A DNA stretch of 50,284 nucleotides, from IMG/VR virus record IMGVR_UViG_3300046028_002248, positions 1 to 50,284 of that record; one strand, 5' to 3'. Both the position numbers and the translations under genes were made by a program. This stretch comes from a virus. The notes under the pieces were generated by a model. It had not been told where the DNA came from and ran no database searches. It saw only the letters and a program-made list of their open reading frames with translations. Each line of letters opens with the position of its first letter. Within the stretch, counting starts at the first letter, position 1. Below are positions 29,155 through 41,300 of the stretch, one piece after another.

Positions 29155-29374
29155 CGGTACTGTCGTGGCCGCACACAGCAACCAGCTCAGAGATGGCAAA
29201 GGCCGAGGACTCAAGGCTCACGATTACCGAATCGCGTCCTTGTGTTTTAGGTGCCACAGTGACTTAGACCAAGGCTCTAAGATGGATAAAGCCCAGAGAG
29301 TTGAGATGTGGGAGGAGGCACATCGCAAAACTCTGGGTTTATTCTTTGAGCAGGGGATTATTGGACCCGTCTGA
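29087..29374 (+). CDS. DUF1364-like (HNH-related) protein
   Basis: 95 residues. LPCQHCGANDGTVVAAHSNQ, then LRDGKGRGLKAHDYRIASLC and FRCHSDLDQGSKM give the C-x-x-CG ... AHSN ... GKG ... K-x-x-D ... A-x-LC-x-x-CH-x-x-x-D-x-G pattern of DUF1364, an HNH-related zinc protein in phage recombination and replication operons. Endonuclease activity is possible. It is the last gene of the plus block; its end overlaps the giant gene's end by 17 bases. Confidence 0.82.
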   Translation: MYRNEKLIKAARLLPCQHCGANDGTVVAAHSNQLRDGKGRGLKAHDYRIASLCFRCHSDLDQGSKMDKAQRVEMWEEAHRKTLGLFFEQGIIGPV

Positions 29375-32300
29375 CTTCTTCGTTGTACGCTTTCATCAGG
29401 GCATCACGTTTTTCTTTCTTAAACTTGATGTCCTTCTCGGGCGCTTCCTTCTTAACTAAAGCGCGAATCTCTCGGTTGTACTTGGCAACTTCATTCTCAA
29501 CGTAGTTAGCACGGTTAATGAGCCTGACTGTCGCTTCTTTGTTTTCCTTGCGATAGTCGTTCACATCACCCTTACGCTCTTTGATCCGCTTGATAGCACC
29601 CTCATGCTCAGCCATGGCCTTGACGTTCTTGTAGAACTTATCAGCCACAGCCGAAGGTGAATCGAGCTCACCATACAGCTTGCCGGCAATCGGTACTGAG
29701 TAAGCTGGGATCTCTTCTCCAGTAGCCTTATTGGCCACATAGCGAACGGCCTTGGTGATCTCACGGCCAACACCACCAGCGTACTCGCGAGCGATGTAGT
29801 CCAGCTGGTCAGCTGTTGGGCTAACCGCACCGATACCATCTTCACCACCACCGGTAATGTAGTTGATGCCGTAAGCCAGAGCTTTACTCAGTGCTGTGGC
29901 CGTGTCTCGGCTGCGCTCCCAACCTGGAGTCGGGGTTGTCTCGCGGCCTTCCCGTGAGATTGGACGGCCAAACGCATCCTTATTAACAGCCAACGACACG
30001 ATAGGATCGGCAATCGTAGGTGCAAAGAAGTTAGCGGGGCTACCAGCTCCCAAGGGATTGAACATATCAATGACTTGAGCCATGATGTTGGTCATTGTCG
30101 TGGTCAGTGCACGGCGGCCTTTCATAGCGCCAGCATTGATCAAGACATACTCAGTCACTTCACGGCCAATGTTGGGGAACAAGTTCCAGCCCAAAGGCAT
30201 TGGGATGATCGCGTAAGTGCCGTTGCCAGTTGGGATGATGATGTTCTTAGACTTGAGGAAGTCTGGCGGCTCATCACCATCAAAGCCAGCGGCCATCAAT
30301 GCGATTGCTTGGAAGGCACCAATCAACATACCGCCAGCAACAATCTTCTTACCCACACTGGTCATGGAGATCTTGCCGCCCTTTTCGTCATACATGACTT
30401 CCATCATGCGAGCTGTACCTTGGACGCGAGCATTGAAGAACGCATACAGGGCATTGGCATTTGCTGTGGCTTGACCTTTTCTGTTGAAGTTAACAGTCAG
30501 GTTTTTAGCCAGTGCGGCCGCTCTCTGAGGTGTCATGTCAGCATCTAAGCCAGCTTTGAAAGCCGACAGACGAACACCGTTCTCCATCGCATCGTTATAG
30601 TCAGACAGCCAGTCAAGTACAGCATCTACCGCTTTACGGATGGTGCCATGATCAAGTCTGGCCAACTCACGCTGAACCAAAGTGGCTTTGTCCTTAGACC
30701 GGCTGAACTGCTCGCTGTAGCCAGTGATACCACCGACATCTCTAAACTGTTGCCACAGATCAATCCACTCTTGCTGTTTGGGGTTTGCCGTAATACCAAA
30801 CAGTGACGGCTTCATACCGCGCAGATCGGTAAAGATTGCTCGCAGGGCTGGGATAGATCCAGCCATTACTTTCATCTTTTTGTCTTTGAGCTCTGTACTA
30901 GACAGGTTGATCGAGCCACCAACAACGTCACGCGCAAAGTTCCAAGCACCGAACACAGGGTTGTACTGGGTGTTCATGGCCGCAATCAAGCGGGTCACTT
31001 CAGCAGCAAGCCCCATCGCATAGCTCAGCTGATTAGCGTCCATGTTCTTTAAAGCTTCAGCCATGCGCTTGGCGCTTGGATTACCAGCGTTAAAGAACAC
31101 ATAGCGGTCTTTGCCGTTGATACGCACAGGGAAGACGTTAGGCGAGTTACGCAAGGCAGGGTTCACTCTGTAGCGAATCAGGCCTGTCGTCTCGTCAATC
31201 ATCGCTGTGCGAGGCTCTGCAAAGATGGCGTTAGCTTGCTCAATCGTCAGGCCAAAGCCAGCCATCTCTTCTGTGAGCTTCTTCTTGTTGCGGATAGCGT
31301 CAGGGTTAACAACCTTCCAGAAGTTTGGATTGGGGTTCTGGATGGCCAGCGCATACAGAGCACGGCCAATTTTCGCCTTCTCACCACGGATAATGGCCGC
31401 CTCACGCTGGAGAGCCACGTTGTTAACGATGTCAACCACAGTCTTATATGAGCCAGCAGCTAACTTGGTAAACGATCCACGCACTCCAAAGCCTTGGCCA
31501 AGGCCAGAGCTTGGGTTAACGTAGTCCAGCTCATCAGGGTCACGCTTCAAAGGAACGTAGTTAGGAAGCTTCTCACGCCATGCCGCCACAGTCTCAGGCG
31601 TCTCTAGGCCATAGCTGACCAACAGGTCTTGAGTGCCTTCAACCCAGCCGTCAATCGTCTCGGCCAGCTCTTCAAACTGTTTCTTCTTCTCTGGGTACTT
31701 GTTCAGGTCATCAAAGAACTCTTTGACCTCATCATCAAACATACCAGAGCCGCCATCAGCAAGGCCGCCACGATCTGCAATCAGCTTGTTACGCACACTT
31801 GCATGACGGGCATGGAGGAAAGCCTCAAACTCACCCATCGACACACCCATCTCATCCATCTTCTTGATGAAAGGACGCATCTCTTCTTTGATGAAGTCTT
31901 CAGTCTTCGTTGACTTTGAGCTGTGATACAGATCTTCTTGCAAAGATGGATCGTGCTCGTCCTGCAATGAGTCGATCTGGTCTTCAATCTGCTTAACCAC
32001 CATACGCATATCGGTGTGTTTATCAACCACGCGATATTTAAAGTCTCTCAGCGTAGACTCAGGAGCTGCTTCCCAAGTAGCCAAAGCACCGGGGCCGCCC
32101 TTGTAGTTCTTAACCATGTTATTGAGCGGCATCGAGATCCGAGAAACATAGTCAGCCAACACGGCCTTACGAATACGCTCGCCCTTTGCGTTCATGATGT
32201 CATTGAACACTTTGTGGACGATGTACTTGTTGTCAAAGCCGAAGATGTACTTCAGGCCTTCAAACAGACGTTTGGACATCAGGACAAACTTATCCCAGCC

Positions 32301-35300
32301 AGAGCCCAGCTTGCGAGCCATCAAAGGCTCAGCATTGACAGCCCAAAACTCAGAGGGGTTGACGTACTGGTAGTAGTCCATGCTTGGCAAAGCCTTGATC
32401 ATGGCGTCATAGGACTGCTGACTTGGAGCGCCCATGAAGTTCATCATTTCCTCAAAGAATGCAATACCGGCTTTGCTCTTCTCTTCTTTGATGGCCTTCT
32501 TAACAGAGGCATCCCACTCGTCAACCAGTTTGTTTGTTGCCTCAATCGACATCATCTGCTCAAGGGAGTGAGCGATTTCATGGCGAATTGTGCTGGGGTC
32601 AGAGGTGCCTACAGTGCCCTTGTACAAACGCACGATACGGGACAGGGCAAAGAACTGGCCAGCGGCAATGCTGTCTTTTGGTTGCTTGGTAACAGATAAG
32701 CTCAAGCCTTCCAAGATTTCTGGGAACTTCTTGTACAAGCGGTCAATGACGTCATACACATCATCACTGATAATGCCGGCGTCCCATGCCTTGGTAGCGT
32801 CAGCAAAAAAGTTACCAGCGGTTGTACGCTTGGGCTTGCTTGCATCAATGTCAGCTTTCAAAGCCTTGGTGACACTGTCGATCTCATTGATCATCTGTTG
32901 CTCAGTCAGACCAGCCTGACCTTTGGCAAACTTATCAGTGATAGATGCCCGCTTCTGGCGCAGTCTTGCGTACTGCTCAATCATTGCATCACGGTCTGTG
33001 TATGCGTTAACAGCAGTCTCAAGGCCGGGGCTGAACAGGAAGTCATCCTTCGTGCCATAACTTACGTTCTTGCCTAGAACCATGTTGCCAATCTGGATAA
33101 CTTCTTCAGCAGCCACCACTGGTTGTGTGGTGTTCTTGTCGTAGAAGTATGAGTGGCGTGTTGGGTCTATACCGATTTGCACCCACTGAGGATCGTTGAA
33201 AGCCGCTTGTGCTTCCTCAAATGCCTTCTCAGCAGTAGTCTCAACGTACTTACCTTCGATAGTCTGCAAAGCATCCTTGGCCGCACCGCCTGCGATCTTC
33301 AGGGCGCTACGCTCGTTTCCAAGGCCGAATGTGACATCACGCACCTTGGCCACGTTGGAGTAGCCCAAAACCCGTCCTGGGCCCGATTTGGTGCCTTTGC
33401 TGTGGATGCTGACAACATACACACCCTTGCGGTTAAACGCAGGGATGTCCAGACGCAGGCCAACCTCAACTCCGGGCATGATCTCAGGGTCAACCTTCTC
33501 GCGCTTGACTTTGTCCAAAGCGTCATAGACTTGCTCTTCTGTTGCTGGCGCTAGTGGTTTCTCCAGAGGTTTGATGGGCTTGTAGAAGTTAACCAGCGCA
33601 TCGTATTCCTCTTTGGTCATCTCACCAGACTGAACCAGTTGGGCGGCCATAGTCAACTCAGGCGAGCGTCCGGGAGGAAGCTTGGCAACGTTGGCCAAAG
33701 GAGCAACAAACGGCTCTTTAGGCGCAAACATCTCGCGCGCTTTATCCTTGTTATTGAACGCAATCAAAACCTCTTGACGCTCTTGCATCAGGTACTTGAT
33801 GGCCTTGTCTGACTTGATCTCGTCATAGACAGTGGCAACCATCAGAGAGCCGTTCTTATAGAAGTCGCCCGTAAACTGTGTTAATCCCTTGTCTAAGAAG
33901 TAAGTACCGCCCTGACGCTTTGAGCTGGGTGTGGTGTAGGTGAAGCGGCCGTTGCCATCATTACGGATCTTCAACAATCCATCGGTTGTGGAGATCACTG
34001 CATTACGGCCAAACTCGGTAAAGAACTTGTCGATCTCAGCCATGTTCTTGAGCTTGACAGGAGCGTTCTTCTGCTCTTTCTCAAAGTCAAACGTGCGCGG
34101 CATCAAGATGCCTTGGCCAGTCGTGCCATCGTCCTTCGTGTAGGAGATGATCTGACCCATGTTGTTGACTTCAGCAAAGCCAGCCAAGATGTTGCCAGTC
34201 ACCATCCAGCGCTTCTCACGGCGAACAGTAGCTCCCTTGTCGAACAGATCGAGCATGGGCATCCACTCGCCCTGCATAGTGTCTGGGTTCAACCAGTTAA
34301 CATCGCGTCTTTCAGAGATCTCATAGACGCCACCGATCTGAGAGAAGCTCAGAGAAGTAGACTTGTCTTCGCCATCAGCCAATGCAATAGTCATCTTCCA
34401 GTCAGAGCCGGCCACAGGGTTCTTAGTCCTACCCTTGTTCTGCAAGTCAGTCACGACACCATTGAACAATGCACCCTTCTTGTTCTTCACCTGAACAGGT
34501 GAACCAACTGGGTAGTTGTCTAGGATTGTCTTGACTTGTAAATACTGGCTGTTAAGTTGGTTGCGGATTGTTTCAACCTTGGCATTGTCTGCCCCAGCGG
34601 CCACAGCGTCAGCAACCTTCTCAGTGCCGTATGCCTTGTACTTGTCAAAGATCTTCTGGAACAAATCCTTGGACAGCTGAGACGCTGTCATGCCGGCTTT
34701 GTCTAAACGTTCTTTGACTTGCTCTTGGACTTCTTGCTTAGAGTAAGGCTTGACCCTACGCTTAACGTCCACGCGCTCCATGAATGCTGGCTGTGCGAAC
34801 ACAGACGGGTCATCCTTGGCCTCTGTAATGGGCTTGGAGCTCAGCGTAATGGCGTCTAAGTCTTCAGCCTTGGCTTCCAGCTTGTTGGTGCCCATGCTGT
34901 CTTCACGCTCAACCAGATCGTTATAGCGGTCAACAATATCCTTGTACACCTCTTCCTGCACTTTGATCGGCAGGATTGGAATGTAGCCAGACACTTTGCG
35001 GATATCTTCCTCATCAGCTTCGGACGGGTCTTCCATGATGTCAATCACGGCTTTACCGCCCAGCTGTTCATAGACCTCTGGGTTATCACGCAAGTACTCT
35101 TGCATTACTTGGCCGCCGTAGTCGTTCATGAAGTCAACAGCACCTTCAGCTGTCACCGCAGACTTACGGGAAGCTGTGGTGTTGGCGTTCAGGGATGCCA
35201 TCTTCTTGAGCAAGTTGGCAGCAGGGCGCATCTCAGCAGGGATGTCAGCCATCATCTGTGAGTACGCTGGCGGGATAACCTGGCCTGTGCGGTGTACACG

Positions 35301-38300
35301 GCCAAGCATCTGCATATGGGTGTCGATGTTCTTCTCAGCTTGAACAATGATCATGTGACGCTTGCGCTGGTCAATGAACTTCTTATTGGCGTGTAAAGAC
35401 AAACCAGTAGATCCGGCTTGGTTCAAGATTAACACATCAACTGAGCCATTGTTAAAGCCTTTAACAGCTTTAATGCGGTCAGATGTCTTTGAGCTTCTAG
35501 AAGCCAGCAAAGGCTTACCAGTTGAGTAGTTCAGGGTTACTGTACGGCCAGTGATCTCATCTGTCTTGATGTCTCGTTCTTTGCCATCCAAGCCTTTAAT
35601 TTTGACTTTACGCAACTCATTGTGCATATAGTCAATTGGAGAGATAGGAGCCGAGCCAAAGCCGGCATTCTCTACAAAGTCACGAATAGAAGCGTACTGA
35701 TCAACCAATTCAGGACCCAGATCTTCATCAGTCAGGCGGTACTCTTCTACTGATCCATCAGGTTTCTTGATCTTAATGACACGTTGCTTTTCCAAGTAAC
35801 GCAGATACAAGTCGCTGAACGACAGGTTCATTGGATCACCAACGTTAATGCCCATCTCGTCAGCGTAACTCTGCAAGAATGAGCCCATGGTGTTGGAGAC
35901 AGTCATCACAACCTTCTCACCAGCCTTCAGGCGCTCGATGGCGTGGTTGACAGAGTCTTGTGCCTTCAATGACAACAGCATCTGGTCAATCAAGTTGTGC
36001 ATGATTGAGCCAAAGTTTGCACTCTGGATCTGTGTCTTCTCGCCAGCCACACTGACCTTGCCGCCCTTGCGGTCCAAGTCCTTCTGCATATCCTTGACAA
36101 CAACCTCTTTAGCGCGTGAGAACTTCAGGATTTCACGCATAGACTCAGCCATGTTCTCGGCTGTTTGCTTGTCTACTTTGGTCAGCTGAGTGTCGTATGA
36201 CACCCCTGCAAAGGTACGCTCACGGCGAATGTACTGGCCAGCCTTGGTCAGCATATTGGCCACAGTCTGCTGCATAGGGATGCCGCCTGACTTGATGGCT
36301 TCTGCCAATTCAGAAATGCTCTTGACGGCCAGCTTCATATCTGTACTTGAGTACAGGTCCATGACGTCTGGACGCTTGGCGTATGTGGCAGATGAGAAGA
36401 AAGTACCTCCGGCATTCTTCACCAGATTGCGGATAAATCCTGCGCGGCCTTGGATTTCTTGTTGCTCTTCACCACTCTTACGGCCACCGCCAGATCCACC
36501 AGCGTTATGGCTCTCGTCAAAGATCATGTAGTTACCAGCACCAAAGTGCCTTACGAACTTCTGACGCTCAACTTCCTTACCCTTTTTACTCTGCATTTGA
36601 TGGTAAGTTGTGAAGATAACCTTGTAGTGGCCAAGATCGTTACTGACCATCATTTCCTTCATCAACTTAGCCACTTTCTGAACATCAGATGCTGGCGCGC
36701 GTAATGTCAGCTCAGTGGTAACAGTCTCACCCCTAACATTGCGAGACAGCTCATAAGGAACTTTCTCGGTTGCGTTGGTCATCAAGATCTTAGGTCTGGC
36801 TGTATCTAGCCCCAGCTCTTGCGTCATGCCAATATCATCCAAGTCGCGGATCATGTCAGCAAAAAGGTTGGGACGCTCAGTCAGGAAGATCGGGGTCTTG
36901 CCGTTAATCAAGGCGTACTTGATCATGGCGGCCACCACACGGCCTTTACCTACACCAGTCTGGTCGCCAATGATGAAGCCTTTGCCAGTTTCAGCATTTC
37001 GAATGGCCATGGCCAAAGCATCTACTTGCTCAGCTGAGAAGCTGTCACGCAGATCGTCAACGTCCATCTCCAGTGATTCAGCTACATATTCATCAATGTC
37101 ACCAACCTCACTCTTGATCTTGTCAAGGGATTCTTTAATCGACTGATACATCGCACGGGGAGCCAATGTTCCCACTGCGTTAGCTTTAGACTCTGGCTCG
37201 TATGTAGCTTGGCCAGCAGTCTCTTGTTCTTGGTCAGCGCGTTTCTCTAGACTAGATCCGAGACGCTCACCTGAGACGAGGCCAACTCCACCCACTCCGC
37301 TAGGCTGACGCTCTCCAGCGCCTCCTTTGCCGGCTGGCTTTCCTCCCTCACCCTTGCCGGAAACTGGTTTTTCCTCTGGGCCACGTTTAGATTCGTCAGT
37401 AGGTCTAGGTTTCCCGTCACCAGTGACTCCCCCACTTGGTTCGCGTTGTCCACCTCCGGCAGTCCCAGCTTCCGACACGCTTGGTTTGCCGCCTCCAGAG
37501 GGTCTTCCTCCTTCAGTGCCAGCCACATCACTCGGTCTGCCAGCGCGTTCACCCAGTCCCGGCGCAGTAGGTCGCCCTTGGGCACCTTTACCGCTGTCAA
37601 CTCCGGCGGCGCTACCATCTCCTGTGGATACCATGCGATCATTTAGCTTCTCCTTCAATTGTTCGTAAGATGTGATTACTTGAGGCAGATCAGCTGCCGG
37701 TAAATCACGCTTAGATTTGCCTACGCCATCAATGACAATGACGTCTACAGGGTACGTTGTGCCCTGCTTTGCATACATATTGCCGCCAGCTGTGAAGTGG
37801 TCAACAACGTTGTATTTGTTGTAGAGGTTGTAGTAGAACTCACGTTTAGCCTTACCGCGATAACCTTCACGGCGGCCTTCCTCTGTATTAGCCTGTACAC
37901 CACCCAAGATCAAGACAGCTTTGCCGTCATCTTTCATACCCTCAAGGGAGTGCATTGCAATAGCGTGGTCGATGTCGCTGATGTTGCCAGCCTTACCAAA
38001 AGGCGGGTTCTCAATCACAACGTCAAAGTCAGCACCCTTCACATTAGAGCTAAGCGCGTTCTCATTACCAATCTCAGAGCCTTCCAAGATACGGCTAAGC
38101 ATCTCAAAGCGGTCTGCATTCAGCTCATTGGCAATGATGTTGTCTTCGGACGCACCAATCAACAGCATCCCGTTACCAGCTGTAGGCTCGTACACGACTG
38201 TGCTGTTATCAATGCCGGCCAGCTCAGAGGCGATAAAAGCCAATGGCGCAGGGGTAGAGTAGGCCTGCTCTGAAACGCTCGTAGAACTGCGGCTACTGAG

Positions 38301-41300
38301 GTTTGGCTGGCGGTCATAAAGGTCTACCAACTGGTCATAGATCTCAGCAGCTGTCAGCTCATCTTTACGGCCTGTATCAACGATACTGCGAGCGGCCATG
38401 ACTACACCGGCCTCAATAGCCTCATCAGCCATCTTAGATTCACGGGTGCCTGGCTTGATCTCTTGGCCAGTCATCTCGGAAATCATCTTGCGAGCTTGCG
38501 TGATGTCGCGGAAGTCACCATTGTTAAGGAAGAAATCAGAGATGTTCTGAGCAACCTCAAACCTGTCGGACGCTCTGTTAATGTCCATGCCACCAGCTTC
38601 TTCGGGAGCCTCTTCTACAGCTTCCTCTGCGACAGCTTCTTCAGCTACGTCATCAATCTCTTCCATTGACTCAATAGCGATAACTTCCTTCTTGGAGCTC
38701 GCGCCTTGGTCTTGGTACTTGCCGGCCATGCCGATGTAAGCACCTTGGAGCTGGTCGATATTGATCTCATCAGCAAAGTCATTACCCAACTTAGCGCGGA
38801 TTAGACCCATCACATAACGTGCGGCTTCTTTGAACTTGTAGTAACCAGCGCGGAATGCACCATCCATCAACCTTGTCAGGATAGGCATGAGCTTTTGCTC
38901 GTCCTCTGGCATGATGTTCAGGCGTGTGCCTTTTGTGATCAGCATAGACAGATCACTTAGCGCATCCTCAATGTCAGCTTTGGCGGCCTCTAACTTAGCT
39001 TTATCAACACCTTGTGCCTCAAGCGCCTTTTGCTTGTCAGCCAGAGCCTTGTCACGCTCTTTGTTTGAGATGGCGTTGGCTTTATCTACAGCGGCCTGAA
39101 GGATACTGGCATCCTCAGATCCAGAAGCGCGTTGCTCATCAGTCAACTTCTGAGCGCGCTTGTACACTTCCTGCACAAAACGATTACCCATGCGGGTGAA
39201 CTGAGGCTTTTTGTTAGGAGTCCAAATGATCCCCTGACCTTTCATCCAGCCTTCAGCGCGAACATCGGTCTTGTTGCCCTTTTTGATCTTCTCAATTGTC
39301 TCCATCGCTGTGGCAAGCGAAGGCATTGGCGAGTAAATGCCAATCTTGTTCTTTTTCATGTGGGCCAGAATCTCAGCCTTCAGCTCATTACTAGCTTTGA
39401 TTCTTTCTTCGCTCTCAGCAGCTTCTTTTTCTAAACGCTCTTTATCAGCTTTTGCCTCTTCATCTTTACGTTTCTTACGCTCTGCTGGGGTAAGGTTCTT
39501 CTCAGCTTGTGCTTTCTCTTTGGCAATCTCAAGAGGGCGGTCAGCTGTGTTGCTACGCACTACGCGCTCAACAAAGTCTTTGAACTCTTTGGTGCCGGGC
39601 TTGCCGTCAAATTGAACACCCAACGCTGAACGGAAACCAGTACTGCTAGCACCGGGGCCATACATACTGAACTGCCATTGATTGTCATAATTAAGCCAAC
39701 GGTCTACATTGACATTGATCTCACCATAGCCAAAGTCAAAGCTATAGTCGTAATCAATAGGCTCTTTGCTAACGTTTTCTATTTCACTAAATCCACCATT
39801 GCCGGTGTCTTGGTCAAGTAACTTAACTCTGTCCTTACTAACTGAAATAGCAATCCTAGGACTTGGATCACCCTTCATGTAAACCAAGTCACCAATCTTG
39901 ATGCCTTTGCTATTGGCTTGCTCTTCAATAGGATGCTGGACATTCGGGTTCTGTATCTCCTGATCTATGTCAGCATCAGGGTTGGCCGCTTTGATCTTCT
40001 TGTAGATTTCGATGGCCTTCTTATCCAGCTCATCAGGAACGAATGGTTTGTTTCTTAAGGCCTCTGCGGTCTTGGAGATATTGATTGTTGATTCTGGTGA
40101 TGTTACCTCCGCATCACGTTCCAGTCGGCCTCTAGCTTCCTCAACCATCCTCTTTGCGGATGTATCAAAGTCGCCAAACTCCATGTCGTTTTCAACATCT
40201 TCATTGATCAACTTGAGCGCTTGCTCATAGGTCAATGGCTTTTGTTTTCTGTTCTCGCGGCTTTGGTTCTCCAACTCCAAGAACTCTTGGACTTTAGGAT
40301 TAACAGCTGGTGCGGCAGGAGCGGCTGGAGTAACAACAGGCTTGGGAGCAGTCTTAGGCTTATTGGCCTCAATGAACTTATCAACAACTTCGTCTACCTG
40401 ATCCATACTCATGGACTTAGGAGTCGGCATTGGCTCACCGCGCCGCATAGCTTCAAGGGCACCGACACTCTGAGAGCTCTTGTACGCCTCTTCAGCTTGC
40501 TTGACAGTGTCCATCAAACGCTGACCCAGAGGTGTCGTGCTTCCATCCTTGATCAGACCGTTATCAGTCATCCAAGTCAGGGTTTCTTTTGGCAGTTTTC
40601 CTGCGTTACCTTGCCATCCATCAATGATGGCGTTGTAGATCTCAGGCGTACTTGGGCGCGTCTTGGCCACTGGGGCTTCTGGGATAACTTCTTCAAGCAA
40701 CTGAGTAGATTCAGGCTGTGCTTGACGGCTATCTAACTCAGCCTTTACGAGCTCATATTCCCTGTCTCGCAAATTGATGTTGTTAATCTGAGCTTTTAAC
40801 TGCTCATCTGTCATCGCTTTAACTTGCGCTTGATCAAGCTCAGCCACTGGTGCTTCAACAGGAACTAAGGGTTTACCCACATTAACAGTGTTAATGTCAG
40901 ATTCTGTTGCGCCAAGTGCTTCTCTGAGCATGGCTTCCATATCTTGGGCTGGCGCTTCTTCGTCCTCCACAATCGCGGCAGGAGGAGCTGGGGGAGGAGC
41001 TTCTGGCATTAGACCGGCAATACCACCTTCTGGAGCAACTGGGGCAACAGGAGGAGCTGGGGGTTCTGTTGCGGCAGGAGGGGGTTCTTGTGAATATACA
41101 GTTTTAAGAAGCTCATCAAGCTCAGACATCTTTGCCTGAAGTTCTTGACGCTGAGCATCTTGCTTTTCTTTTGCCCTGATGGCTCGATCAGCACCATAGA
41201 CACGAGCTCCTGTAGTAGCGGCACCACCACCAATAGCACCAGCGGCTTCAGCTGCGGCGGCATTCAGGATCTTCTTGGCATTCTCTTTTGTTAAGAACTC

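Noticed and set aside
37247-37642. Gly/Pro-rich segment with alternative frames inside the giant gene, as a possible frameshift
   Set aside because: The minus-strand main frame is open throughout and continues from the methyltransferase to the helicase; the extra frames come from the low-complexity linker.
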